This document shows, in pieces, positions 24,841 to 38,532 of a stretch of DNA of 64,000 bases; the stretch's first letter is position 1, and each line of letters begins with the position of its first letter. The notes beneath the pieces are model-generated. The model worked only from the letters and a program-made list of their open reading frames with translations. It ran no database searches and was not told the DNA's origin. The position numbers were made by a program, and so were the translations under genes. The stretch lies in the NCBI RefSeq assembly GCF_001949145.1, contig NW_019091421.1, forward strand, positions 1,278,206-1,342,205, given 5' to 3'. Source of the DNA: Acanthaster planci (Eukaryota; Echinodermata; Asteroidea; Valvatida; Acanthasteridae).

Positions 24841-26441
24841 ACCGGCGCATGTATGTATGCATGCTGACTGCAATAAGAAGGACTGATAAAAATTCCTTGG
24901 CATACTTAAACCCATCTTATGATGATCACACACGTAAGCTCCATGCACAGCAAGCTACAAGGGTCCACATACTGCCTCATATTCTTTTTTTTCAACTGAT
25001 ACATACGTGGACGCTGCAGTGATTCACATTTCAAACATTATGATTCATCATGATTATAGGGCAAACATTTTAAACAAGTCATACACGACTTTAACTTTTC
25101 GAACAAGTGAACACAACAGAACATGAACATGTACCAGTGAATGTGCTGTCACAACTTTTCATCTACTGATACCATGCTGAACCCAACAAGGTTATGCAGG
25201 ATTTCAATGGTCCCTAGGGGGTTAGAGTTAAACAGCACTTTATAACTGGATCTTCAACAGTTAATCACAGTAATACACTATCGGTAGTTATGTGGTAATG
25301 GCAATTTAAAAGAAGAAATACAAGTAAATGTAATGTTTGGGGAAAATGAACATCAGGCAAGTGATAAAAAGGCTTGATTAAAAAAAAAAAGGGACTAAAC
25401 AGGGAGTCTCACCCATGCATGCAGCTACTTGGGGTACAGTAAGCACGAGTACAGGTATGGAGTAACATACCAAACATGTAGTAAATTTGGTTTATTTCTG
25501 TGAAACATTAATTGGGCCAATACAGCTTATATTCTTTATACTTGACAGGTAAACTCCAACTGTTGTTGGACTACCCAAAACCCTGTACCAAAACTAAATG
25601 AAATGAAACGAAAAACGACAGAACATATTCCGAGTCTGAGTCACCAAAAAATCGAAACAAGGATTTCGTTTGAGAAAGGTTCCGGTCATGTACACAAACA
25701 TGTACATGTACATGTACTTACTTGTACATGTATCTCAACCTATACCGGTATTTCTGCCAAATGTACACTGAAAGCTTCATAAGTGGAAAGATGGTTTAAT
25801 CTGTGCACTAACAGTACATATGAGAGTACATGTACATGTATGTACATGTACATACACAACAGCCTGTGCAATATACCGTGCGCTCAAATGAAGCTTTGCA
25901 CAATTTCTGCCTGGCTTTCACAAAGGAGAAAAAAGTGTCCTCCAAATTCACCAGTGAGCTGCCTTTCAACAAACATTCTCCTGCCAAACCAAGTGACACC
26001 TTACAACCCCAGGACAATAACCATGACTATCTCCCTTGCTGACAAGTATGGCCACTGCTAGGAAAAGAAAGGAGGAGAAAGGGGCCCTATGATTTGTGGC
26101 AGGGCCTGCAGCTATGGACATTATTACCTGTAAGTGTTAGTAAAAGCTATGGTAAAAGTACCCTTACCAGGGCAAGGCAGAGTACTGTAGTGATCTGGAC
26201 AGTGTACCCTATCAGTACATGGATGGAAAAAATTTACAAGAACACTCCTTGTACCCTGACCAGGTTTGCCTCTGTTAGGCAAGAACTGGACAAGGGAGTT
26301 ATGGTCATGGTCACTTTAATGACCACCCTCCTAAAACCAAGTGAGGTTTAGTTTCACTGTACTGCTCATTAGCAAAAAACCTGGATGGGCATAGCACATG
26401 ATGGCCCTTAGCTGGCATCTGGCTAAAAGTGTTCCAGACAA

Positions 26442-26455
26442 GCACAAGAGGGCGC
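26442..26455 (+). promoter_or_regulatory. CTCF-like motif, weaker
   Basis: GCACAAGAGGGCGC matches 12 of 14 positions of the CTCF core. Matches of this quality are expected several times by chance in 64 kb, so it is recorded only as a candidate. Confidence 0.2.
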
Positions 26456-28283
26456 CAGACATCTTTTACAAGAGTTAGCAAGTTCAAGGTGCTCAGTCTT
26501 CCTGACTGTTATAAAGATTACAATCCTATCTCCAGGCCAGATGAGCACTACTGAATGTTTGAAACATCTGCATACATTTATTAGACAAATACATGTACAG
26601 ACAGAAGTGTCATTTACGTTTCATAAATTATATCCAGAACAAATACAGCAAAGCAATGGTAAAGTTTGATCTGCTAATATAAAGTGCAGTATGTACACAA
26701 ATGCATAAATTAAACTGTCCAGATTTTAGGAATTGAAGTTCAAAATTGAAGTGACATCTTCAATCTCCAGTGTTGTTCTATTCAAAGCTCAAAGCATGGA
26801 AATATCTGAACAATTTGATTACACTGCAATGACCATCATTACTATGACAAAGAAGACCACCAATAATGAGGCACTTAAGAGCCCTTAAGTGAATACCCTC
26901 ATGACCTTACAGAGCCCCATCTGATGTCAAAATGCATCCGGGATAAAAAAACAATAAAGCATAAAGAAAGCAGTGAGGGAAGCTTGGGGAGAATATCGAG
27001 TCCCCCTTGGTGGCAACAAAGTGACCTTCCAACTATCATTTTCTTGTGGGAATATCCTTCTCTTGTGGTAATATCCCGTAAAAACATAAAAGTTAGGGGA
27101 GTCGGCTGCACCTGTCATGGGGGCATTGTCATCCAGGGAACAGGTGCGGTAGCCACTGAATTCTTGCACGGTCCTGTCTGTTGCAGTGGAGCAGGATGTC
27201 CCCAGGCTGTTTACAAGAACCTGGGATGCCAAAACTATCAAAAAGGGCTCAGGGAGGTACGTGTTTGCATTGGTTACCAGTACTTTGTCCCATGGTATGT
27301 TACATGTACATGTAAGTTGTTACCCAGATGATGAGCTGGGGGATTCAGACACCTATTTGTTTCAGGTCATTGTGTGACACTAACTGACCACAATGCAAAC
27401 AGTGGAGTGGATCTAAGAACCCTGATGAAATATGGACTAGCTTTGGGGTCACCTCTGATGCTCTGATGAACTCCCAAGCAGGCCAGTGAGTACATACTGC
27501 ACCTGTGGTGGGGGGTTTCTTTTATCTTTGCTCAGTTAAAGGTACCCTACTTGTATCAGTGCATGAGCGGGTACCTGTACATCAAGTGTATACAATGTTC
27601 TCATCTGGTACAGTCTCTTGGGGCGCAGACTACAGGACAACTAATACATGTACTGTAAGAGGTTGACTCTGTCAAGACTGCAGGTCCATCTACATGTACA
27701 TGAACACTTACAAAAAGAGGCCAGCAGGATTACATCGGCACACTAACCGTGTGCCAACTCTTGGGCCCAATTTCACGGCACTGGGTAAACAGTTTAGCAG
27801 AAAAGTTGTGCTCAATGTAGTTCTCAGCAAGTTTTTCTCACCTGAAGAACTATTTCATGGTGTGGTTGCACTAATAGCTGCGCACATAGGAAGATTTCTA
27901 TTGTAACATCGTTAAGTTAACCAAATTTGTGTGCCTTTTGTCATACTACAGGTAACGTCTTACAGTCTCCATGAAATATGCAGAGCCTCTGCTGACGTAA
28001 AATTGAGTGCTTTGGCAGTGTCACGATATTGGATCTTGATCACAACTTGATCAGAGATTCTGGGTAAGCAAGGATGATCACCAATCCATGTAAGAAATAC
28101 TCTACCCAAGCAAAGAAACCTAACTTCTGGCATGGGATGTACATGTTCGTTAGCCATGTACGTACGTGTACATGTACACGTACATGTACTGTATGTGCAC
28201 TGGGTGTTCAGCACACTGAAGTCATTCAGTGGAAATTGCAATTTGCATTGCTGGAAGAGCAAGTCCATTGGTGAAGCTCAACA

Positions 28284-28297
28284 GTGCCCTCTGTTGG
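28284..28297 (-). promoter_or_regulatory. CTCF-like motif
   Basis: On the minus strand the site reads CCAACAGAGGGCAC, 13 of 14 positions of the CTCF core. It is in the gene-poor stretch, about 1.4 kb before the long hairpin at 29690. Confidence 0.35.
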
Positions 28298-29689
28298 TAA
28301 TCCCTGACATATTTTCAATGCACTGGCAGTGGGGTGGGGACTGGCCTTCTTCATAAATTCCAATTTGTGTACTTAACTTTTTTTGTCTTTTTTCCATTTC
28401 TTTTTCCTTTTGCCAAATGCTCGTCTCCTAATACTAGGAATACTATTAGGACAGAAGAATAAAAGATGAGAGAGCAAAATGGAACATTCTTTTATTTTCT
28501 TATCATTTGTGGGGTGATGGGGAATTTCCACTTCATATTCTCAGTAAAGAAATGAACCTGACTACATGGTAATACATCACAATATACATTAAGTTATTTC
28601 CTTTCTGCAGAAAAAAGTAGCATTCCATGCTCATCCCTTGAAGAAGTGCATCCCTAAATATCTTTGCTGTGTGCATGTATCTTTGCACTAGGGTATTAAT
28701 TGGGGTCTAGGGTCTGCTAAAGATTTCATGGTATAAAAGTGTACTGAGTAGACAACCTCGATTTTCAAGTTGACCTTTAAAGATGGGACTACATCCTGCA
28801 GGGCATGGAGACAAACACAGGTCATAATATGATATAACCTTTCACTTACAGTTGTGTTAAAAAATATCTCGGTCAGAGTTAATTCAGCCATGCAAATCAA
28901 TACTTCTGGGTCCCAGCAAAGACAGCAGCATTGCAGTATATGAACATTAATGTGATGACGGCACCGTGAATCATATTATGACTACTGGAACCCTGTAAAA
29001 AACATCTTGCAACTTTGATCACATTAAGGCTGAGCAGAGTTGATTTGATAAGACTAATCACGGGCTAAATAATTGAGTTGTAACTTAATGAGGAACGCCG
29101 AGACTGAAAGGGACCACTTTCATGATGGTCAGATGCATACCAATTAGTCATAACTTCTGTAATCAGTTTTATTTTTACTTCATGGCAATTGCAGCTCTGG
29201 GGGCATCTTTTCAAGGAGGGGTTCTACGCCTGTAAGAGTGTGACTGGGGAATGTTGCAAACTAGGACAGCTTTGCAGCAAGTCCCTGCAAAACCTGGCCA
29301 ATTACGGACAGATCATGGTGAGCTTAACAGCACTGGATTCCACGAAAAAAAGGAATCCCGGGGGAAACTTTTTCTTTACCAATTAGAGCCAACTGCAGTG
29401 AAGTTGTGCGACCAAATTATCTGCCAGGAAATTGGATTGAAATTGAAAATTGAGAAATCAGTTTTTTCCTGTTGGGTTGACAAGTTACTGACACCCACAG
29501 AGTTAGAGGACTATAGAGCATATGGGAGAACTCTGTACTACATGTACCAACGAATTGTTTGCCACTTGAAATAAACTACATGTGCTATGTACTGTGCATG
29601 TACCGTGGCAGGACCCTCAAATGACATAGTAAAGACATGCCAAAGACGCAAGTCTGTCGTAAAAACAAGACAGTAACCTTCACCTTGTA

Positions 29690-30335
29690 AAATATGATTT
29701 GGCAGATGGTGGCTTAGCAGGTTTTTTGTAATCTAATTGAATTGGTATTAAAGGCAAGGAGTTCAAAGAGTACAGCATGGACATGAGATACCGGTACATG
29801 TAAGCATTTACGTACAAGTACATGTATGTACTTGCAAATCCCCAGGATCCAGTAAACTGGACAAGGCCACTCTTGCATGTTCCCCACATGGACACAGTTT
29901 CCTAAATTATTCAAAGACCATATACATGTATACAATGCACAATGTAAATGTACCGTACATGTACAAGTACACGTAACAGGTACAGTTTCACATGTACCGT
30001 ACATGTCCCCATTACGTAAGCAATTACAGTAAAAAGTGCCATATTTATCGGAAACAGGGTTGAACGACATTTCACACCTTCAGAGTAAATTCAATTATTA
30101 ATGCAATCCCCAGTACTCTTAACTTTACATGTATATGGTCTTTGAATAATTCAGGAAACTGTGTCCAGTATACTGTATCCTGGGGATTTGCAAGTACATA
30201 CATGTACATGTAAATGTACATGTACCAGTATCTCATGTCCTCTCCGTATTCTTTGAACTCCTTGCCTTTAATACCGATTCAATTACAAGCAGAATGCCAA
30301 AAACCTGCCAAGCCACCATCTGCCAAATCATATTT
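29690..30335. repeat. long imperfect inverted repeat (hairpin), 646 bp
   Basis: The left arm (29690-29930) and right arm (30126-30335) are inverted copies, with a 195-base spacer. Matching blocks include AATATGATTTGGCAGATGGT at the outer end, ATTAAAGGCAAGGAGTTCAA in the middle and TTATTCAAAGACCATATACA at the inner end. The left arm carries about 30 extra bases around 29864-29892. The ACATGTAC tracts inside the arms also pair. No open frame explains it. If transcribed it would form a long double-stranded RNA. Confidence 0.85.
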
Positions 30336-32107
30336 ACCTGTTTATTCTTCCACGTACCAGTACTTCTAAAAAAATTAACCAAAACCAACTAAATGTGTAC
30401 ATGTACATGTACCTGACAACTACGCTGTGCATATGTACACAGGGGCAGCTATAAATCCTTACTGGGGCAAGGTTTAGACATGCATGTGTCTCTAGTGTGT
30501 CCCAATATGTAGGCAGATCGTAACTCTTTTGTCATTACACCCAGAACTTTCATGCCTACTGGTGCTAGTACTTTGTTTCCACCAATCAATTTGTGTTGAT
30601 TAAAGTTCACTGTGGGCATGTTAAAAATTTCATCTTCAGCACAAAACCGTGCACCAATAGCTCCATGCTTGCACTCAGGGGTTACCAAATGTTTCAGTTT
30701 AGACAAATGCCAGCAAGTGGATGTGGCAAAACCAACAATAAAATTACATGTGTTTATGCTTGCAGAGGATGTCTGTATATATAGTACCTGGTTCAACCTG
30801 GGAGGAAAAACTCAAACCTGGGTACCGACGGGTATACGTGTACATGGACATGTACAGGTACGTTAAAAAATAACAAAAGGGTGAACATTCACTTTTACCT
30901 GCGGTTCATGAACTTTGCCAACTTTAAAGGACCAACTGCAGTCACATGTACATGTACGGTGCACGTAGTCAGGTCAGCACAGGAAGACTTAAATGTTGCC
31001 ATTTGCTGGCTGTATGTTATGCCCTTGGGTGAGGCACTTCACTCCAGTTTGCCTCTCTTTACCCTGGAGCATGCATGTACAGGTAAAATGGTTATTGGCA
31101 TTAAATGGGGAGCAATCTCCCATGGACTGCCATCTCATCCGGTGCAGAATAGAAAGACTCAGTCCTTTCATGCCAAGGGAACTGAAGAAGACACATGCAA
31201 ACATTGGCCTGATCAGCCACTTTGGCTCAAACCAGTTTGCTGTTTCTGCCTTGAGGGACTATGAGTTAACCGCACACAATTTTTTTGATGTAAGCAGTGT
31301 GCCCAACGGACCTCCTACACTAAGAACCCACCAGTTTCATTCTAACATTTACTGCATCAATATCTTAGCGTCACACATCCTGTATGACTAAATACAAGTT
31401 AAGACAAGACACGCGAATGTAGAGAAACTGACCTTTAGCCAGAATTTACGCTCACCTACTTTGATCTTTCAAAATCTCCTACACCACTTTTGGTGGATTT
31501 TGAAATATCCAGAAGTTTTACAGTTAACGGAATGCCTTAATTACATGTACACGAGTACATTTTATTATTCAAGAACCGGTAAAATCCAATGCAATACACT
31601 AATACTAATTGAAATGATTTCCACAGAGCTCTTTATACATGTAACATTGGATGACATGACTGGTTAAGTTTCCTATTTGTGAGGTCAGTGATCCTGTACA
31701 TGTAAGTACTGATTTATAAGTCGCATGCACGTAATCAATGTGATTTCAATAAAAGGTGATACACGAGTGGGCCATGATGACATTTGCTCATCCTGTCTCA
31801 GAGATGGTCTAGGGGGAAAGCAATCACATCACACTCATCTTCAACTTATCCCAGGCTGCCCGTGTGTCTTCTGAGAATCTGAGATATTTGACCTTTGCTG
31901 TGGATGAGGGTATCACAACAGACCAGTGGCTAGACGTGACGGGGTCAGCACACTTTGAATGTGACACTCCATCCTCACAATCTTTGATGTGTCAAGCACT
32001 TTCTTTGCACTTCTGCATCTTCTCTCACAAAGGGAGTATCTGACGACACTGAAAGGCCATCTTCATGTACATGTAATTTCTTCCACATAATTTCAGATTT
32101 TATTAAG

Positions 32108-32177
32108 TTAACCCTAACTCCCTAGGGTGTGTGCAAAATCATATTAATATTGGAGGATTCAGGACTGTTAGGGTTAA
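32108..32177. mobile_element. piggyBac-like mini-element with TTAA duplications
   Basis: The unit is TTAA then CCCTAAC at the left, and GTTAGGG then TTAA at the right, with 62 bases inside the two TTAA copies. The TTAA target duplication and CCCT-type terminus are hallmarks of the piggyBac superfamily. The element is too short to code for anything. The terminal repeat visible is only 7 bases, so chance is not fully excluded. Confidence 0.5.
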
Positions 32178-33398
32178 TGATGTTCTGCGACTTTTTTTAT
32201 GTGACTACATGTACATTTATCTTTCCAATGTCACAATGGTCTTCCTGTCAATGTCTTGGCTTGTCAATGAAAAAAAGGTGAATGTCCCACCATAGAAGTA
32301 TGCCACTAGGTAACAGCATACGGTAGGTTTCAGATAATCAAGGTCCAATCCTACTGTCAAGAGGCTGTGTTTGTATCGTAACCTCAGTAATCTGTATCAC
32401 GGTTACCTCAACTATCAAGCACTCCTTTAGCACTGGTTCCTATGACCAGAATCCTTAAGTAAAATCGGGGAATGCTTGAGTGGAGAAACTGGTCCTAGAG
32501 CAAGAGAAAACTCCTGTACACAACATGCCAAGTACTACTGGTAGGTACTCGTATATATGTGCATGTAACAGACTGATTCATTAACTCCACACCTAATTGC
32601 TGAGGCATTTCTTGATTTAGTACCTATATTTCCAATTTATAATGGCACACTGTAATGGCACACTTGCGCGGTGAAAAACAACGAAATCAGCTGCTCTGGT
32701 GAAAGTTGCCTGAAGGTTATACTGTGAGAAAAGAAGTTTTCTCAGGTGACCTCAGTATGTCTGATCAAAATCTTATACTGCCATAGTCAAATTAATCGTG
32801 CTTATACATTTTGTCTGTTCACTTTATTGGCCTTATTGAATATGGCATATTCTGTTTACCTACTTGTATACGTAGGACTTTCAACAGGCATACAATCCCA
32901 TACTTCTTCAATCCTGCAAAATCTTCGAAAAACTACTGGCAGACTTTTGTAAGGATCTAAAACCGATAAGATTAACTGGGTGAAGCCTTGTTTGGTTCCC
33001 CCCTTCAGTGCCAGGGGGCATGCTCCGTATGCATGCAAATTGTGGTTAGCAAAAAAAATGGCTTCACGTACAAGTACCTGGGGGGGTGAAATTGGACCCA
33101 TACCCCCCAGGGTGCCTCTGATTGAAGTCAAACCAGAATTATCAGAAGTACAAATCAGGGATCCCAGAGGGCAACTTTACCAACCTATATTTGGGTCCAT
33201 GTACATGAGCTTATCTTTCCCAGTGAAATGCCTCTGTTCCTTTCTACTAAAATGCAAATGCTGTCAATGTTCTCAAACAATTTTCCGTTAGTATCCATTT
33301 ATTAAAAGATTACAAATGTTGCAAATGTTTGCAGGCCTGGAACCCAGCCCTGGATTTCAAGGAGACTGGTAACGGGGAGGTCAGTGGCAACCATACCA

Positions 33399-33577
33399 CA
33401 GTGTTGCAATCGAGTCTGTCGAAGGTCCTTTGGCAAGTCCAGTCGCAAGTCCTTCCAGCAGACCAATCACAAATAACAGAATGAACAGTGACTAAGTTCA
33501 TCTAAATAGCTTGTGATTTAGCTTAAGACTAGATAATAGACTTGAAGGGACTTGTGACAGACTTGATTATAACACTG
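33399..33577. mobile_element. hAT-like MITE with CAGTGTT ends
   Basis: It starts CAGTGTTGCAATCGAGTCTG and ends in the near reverse complement (CAGACTTGATTATAACACTG), total 179 bp. The flanking octamers CCATACCA and CCAAACTA agree at 6 of 8 positions, as a decayed 8-bp hAT target duplication would. Related fragments with the inner words CAAGTCCAGTCACAAGTCC or GACTTGTGACTGGACTTG occur near 19756-19818, 54966-55000 and 63747-63912. Confidence 0.65.
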
Positions 33578-36500
33578 CCAAACTATTCGTGTACAGTATC
33601 ATAAGGCAAGGGTGATGCATACAACCACCGATCCTGAGACAGCAAACACTTTGACTCACTTACTGACATGGGATATCCATTTGGAGGCCTGCTCACATCT
33701 GCTATGCTGAGCTCCGTGTTCACAAAACATCTTCATGTAATATGCATTTTTGTGTCACCCATGGCTGACGACTGAAGTGACAATTTCGTATCTGCAGAAA
33801 AGGGAGAAGAAAAGTCAGTTTCAGGAATTGGATTATGTAACAACCTACTTAAATAAATTTGTGTATGTGCAACAGCCATAACAGAATAGTTTTTGCTGCT
33901 GACATGAACCATAGAACAGATACCCGTACAAACCAATTCAAACAAAAAATAACTACATGTAGGGTAATGTGTACTGTTGAGTTTAGTATTGGTTAAAAAT
34001 CCTACAAATGGTGTAGGCAATGACAGTTAATGTAAATATGCACATGAACCAAATGCATTTGCTGAATGCATCTACAGGTAGCAAAGGAGTATCCATGTAA
34101 CGGTATATTAAGCCAGTTGTTTACATTGTAAGTTGTGTGCCAGGCGCGCGACAAAATGAACACTATCACTGAGCAACTGCCAGTACTTTTACAAAAGTAG
34201 ACCATTAAGTGCTATGCATGTGCACAGGGTAAATAACGCACGAGTATCACACACCAATTACTGTGAAAATACGTGTCAATTTCTTTTGGAGTCAACCTTT
34301 TCGCATGTACAGGAAGTACAGTAAGACTAATGTAGCTTGAAGTGCAAATATCACTGGCAATAAAAGTTGTTAAAATACTGAATGCAAAGTTTAGGCTTAA
34401 AGGTCCATGGTTCAAAAGGTGAAGTCCAATCAGCCAGACAAGAAAGCAGAGTTAAGTGGCCATGTTCAGTCTGTGAATACACACGAGTGCAAGTTTCTGT
34501 TCAACTCTGACTTAAATCTACTCAGAGAGGGACTGAGAGATGGCATGCTTTAACATACACACACACACGTAGCAAGGATGGTCCTTCAGTAGGGGCACAC
34601 CATGTGCACACCCAGGCTTATGCACAAATGGCACGGGCAACACCAAGCAACCACAATTATCAGTTTCTGTTTGATTGTACATGTACAGTCTGTGCATGTG
34701 CGCCCTGTGCGTGAGCAAGAGTACATGTACAGGTAGTTGGGACAACTTCCCCACTAGCCTGTCTCTCCGGCACCAGTGAGGGAGTGCTTCAAGTTGGTGG
34801 GGGGGAGGGGGAAGAGAGGGCCCACCCCAGAATGCATGATCTACAGTATGTTTTCATGTAAACCTGACTAGTATGTTTGACAAGCTACATGTACATGAAT
34901 ATTTACAGAAGTCAGTTATGAGGGGAAAATCCCATTCACTCATGAGGTCACACAAACCAAAAAAAAAACCAGACGTGTTTCCTGTGTATACTGAATCGAC
35001 CCAGAAATTCAAGTACATGTACAGGCACCGGTAGCATCCTTTTTTTTTTCTTCAAAAAATTAATAAAAATACAAACTTGCACATGTACATGTACATCATC
35101 CTTTCTGTTTCATTTGTTTCAGCTGGTCGGCTTGAAAAAGTGGCTTACTTCTGTGTGTTCATACCCACAACCTTCTGCTGTTTAAATTTGGACTTTCCTG
35201 AAACAGTGATTTACCATAAATTGCCAATACATGTGCATGTGTATGTACATGTAGTATTAGCCAACTGGCAATCACATGCTGTTGCAAATGAGTACTGGGT
35301 CCTACCCAAATGATTTGGTTAATAAACACAAACACGCGAAAAAACAGTTTCTACACATCTGCTCACCTTTTTTTTTCAGTGTCACAGGAAACTCCAAGTG
35401 ACACTGTATAGATCTTCAATTGTTTTGTTACAGTTTAGTCTTGGCACAAAATACTGGACGAGGGTTGATGACTGTGTGATATCCTTTACAGCCCCTTGGT
35501 GTGTTACAACATCAACAGCTGAAAATCCCCAAGTGGAGCAATTGATTTGGTGTTTCTCTGCGTCTCTCTACTGTTTCCTTTGTCAATGGTTTCATTCCCT
35601 CAAATTGTTAATGGGTACGAGACGGGTACCTATACCGGTAGGTGTAAAAAGGCACATTCAGTACTCTGTGCAATGCTGGAGTTACACTTCAATCGTGCAA
35701 TACATAATTTGGGCAGTTTAGTAAGATTTCACTTCCTAGCAATATCACACGTATACAGAACGTTTCGGTTTCACAAAAAAGAGAACCTGAACCAAGAAAA
35801 TGCCCCTCAAAATAGACATATACATGTACATGTTCGTGTACCAATAACAAACTATGTTAAACTAACAAAATGTAACAGGATGTAGACATGTACACAGAAT
35901 ATGCCATCTCAGCTGAGCCAGTACATGTGTCTCTAAAGTCCGGCAATGCAGTGATTCATTTTCACACAAAAATATGAGATGACAAACCTATTGGGGAAAA
36001 TACATGTACATGCATCATGTACAATAACATTAAGCGACATGCATGTTTTTCTTCCTCCATGTGACATGACGAGATAAATTTTGCTTTGTAATGTATACAC
36101 TGAACGCGCATATTGTACATGTACAATGCCCGTGCACTTCCAAACTTTCACGTACACACTGATATAATTTGTACTTCCATGTGTGAATCCTGGTAAGATT
36201 TATAGCCAATTGCGGCTACAGGTACGGGGTACATGCACATGGACTGAACAATAGTCCAACCACAGAATTCTAAACCCAAACTTCTTAACCAAAATGTGTA
36301 TTATGTACTGCAAGTACACGTATTGTGTTTCTGTGAATACCTCATCACTCACGATACCATCAAACATCCTGAAAAATGTTTGATCCTTGTAAAAGGGTAC
36401 AATGCATAGGCAGTACCGGTATCGAAATGTATTACCAAACTAAAAAAAGTGTTATAACTGGTATTACCGTCAGTACGTTAGGTGTGCAATAAAGCTTTCC

Positions 36501-38354
36501 GTTTCCTGATAAACTCTACATGTATTTTGATGGTTGGACCAGGTACATATATATATGTACAGTTGCTTTTTGGGGGGGAATTTTGGGAAAATGAGAAACT
36601 GGAATTGAAGGGAAAAACCCATTGTACTGGCTGTTTGTGGTAAAGTTCAGCAGACTTTATTTACGTAACCAGTAGCCTTACAGGTATTGTTTATTTCCTT
36701 TGGGAAAAAAAGCCAACTCACCTCCCTTGCTGCTTTTATGTTTAACCAGTTAAAACTCATGTACTCTGTATCGATATAAAACGTGAAAGACAAGCATCCA
36801 GGATTGACGTGGAATTATGTAAAAGGCACAGTGAATGGCTTGACATGACTATGAAATGACTTGGACTGTGAAATTGTCCGTAAATGTTTTGGATTTACAT
36901 GCCACCACAGATCAATAAAATAAGTTTTACAAAAAGGGGAAAATGGAATGAAGTGGACTCATGAATTTAATGGGAAACAGCTTAAAATGTACATAGTTGT
37001 ACTTCCTTCCGGAGGTTGGATTGGCAAGCAGCTGAAGAGCAAAAACATGCAACATACATATACATGTACCAAGAATGTAAATATTGGTTTGTTCACAAAT
37101 TGCAGTTTACATGTATGTGTACATGTGGAGGTCGTTGACTGTGACCCAGACATCTAAGGTCAAATTCCAGACAAGGGGTACAATGCACGTAGTGGGACAA
37201 CTGTAATATAAATATCGGTCAGATTTTGATGGAATCTAACATTCCCACAGATGACCACACCACTTCCATCTCTAGCTATCTCATTTGTACACACCGTTGG
37301 TACATGTACATGTACCTGGTGTGGACTTTCCTTCCCGCTCATACGGTATACATGTACTACTTTAAAAAAAAAATTTGTGAAACAAATTATTCATTTTTCT
37401 TGAACTGATAACTCTTTAGCTGGATTTCTCTTGATGGTTCCTTCACTGTGAACAAAACCTCCTCCTTTTGCTACAGATAACCCAGACCCCACCCCCAATT
37501 GACTACATTATACTTTGTTTTAAGGACAAATCTCACGTGGACCTGGCTTACTGGTAGTTCACACAACGTTCACACAACCTGCATAAGTGTATGGGGATCT
37601 GTTTTGTCACATCATCACACAATATCTTACATGTACATGTGCATATGTACCTGCATGATGAACAGTGCCACTTGCATGGTACACACATGTACAATGTACT
37701 TGTACTTCCATGGTACAGTAAATAACAGATGGGGCTTTTCCTTTGGGCATTTATGCCACGAATGCAATATTCATGTTTGACGGGAATGACGTCAAGGATG
37801 CAAAACAAAAATCTTGTTACTACTGTCACAGAAAATGGTATTTTTTGAAAGACTGCTATTAACGATGAGGTACCGTACATGTATATAAGTACCATACTTG
37901 TACCGGTACATGCAGTGTATGCTGCACATCCTTGGAACAATGTATAAGCAGGCAGTGTTATTTAGCTACCAGTAGGAATGTAGGCTGAGGCTCTTTTTTT
38001 CAGTGAAACAAAAGAGAGCTGAAGTTCATCTTCACTGCTACTATTACACACCATAATGTACATTTGTTTTCCTAAATTATCAGCTTACACTGTACACACT
38101 CTCTACTCCAAATGTGCTGTCTTGAAGGGATCAGCTGAATCGTGAGGGCTTCAGAAGATTGTCAGCTTCAAGAGAAGCAGATGGTCAGCACAGTATACAA
38201 AGGGGATGAGCCATTTTGTCCGTCAGGGATTGTGTAAGTCATACGTCGTCCATAGGCCTTAGGGCAGTGCCTTGGGGGTCTGCTCATATAGTACATTAGC
38301 TTCAAGAGGATAATAATTGCATTATGAAATTAATCTTCACTACCGGTACATGTA

Positions 38355-38532
38355 CAGTCAAACCTTGATAATAAGAGCACTGCAAATACAATGTTCTGCT
38401 CATAATAAGGACAATTTTAGGTCCTAATGCTTTGTTTTTCATCATTTTCATTCCTGATAATACAAGGTTCCTGTTGTATAATACAGTAATTTGCCAAGTC
38501 CACAGGACCTCTTAATTAACGAGGTTTGACTA
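38355..38532. mobile_element. Tc1/pogo-like MITE (CAGTCAAACCT ends)
   Basis: It starts CAGTCAAACCTTGATAATAA and ends in the near complement TTAATTAACGAGGTTTGACTA, flanked by TA on both sides. The CAGTCAAACCTCG-type terminus with a TA duplication is typical of pogo/Tigger-like Tc1-mariner elements. It is 178 bp, AT-rich, with no transposase frame. Confidence 0.75.

Larger units (their letters stand above)
24230..38354. other. long non-coding stretch, middle part
   Basis: No convincing exon. It contains a compositionally complex GC-rich block at about 24650-24840, the densest ACATGTAC clusters of the window (25690-25855, 28138-28192, 29800-30010), a 646-bp inverted repeat (29690-30335), a piggyBac-like MITE (32108-32177), a hAT-like MITE (33399-33577) and two CTCF-like motifs. 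Open frames here often follow the repeated TACATGTAC word, which reads as peptides such as MYMYVHVH and is not evidence of coding. Confidence 0.5.

Noticed and set aside
26924-27331. 135-codon open frame on the plus strand
   Set aside because: It overlaps an equally open antisense frame and ends in TACATGTAC repeat words. No family resemblance, no splice-site pattern.
29251-29574. 107-codon open frame with KLCDQIICQEIGLKLKIEKS
   Set aside because: It looks mildly protein-like but is single, without supporting exons, and the neighbouring frame is open as well. It abuts the long hairpin and may be chance.
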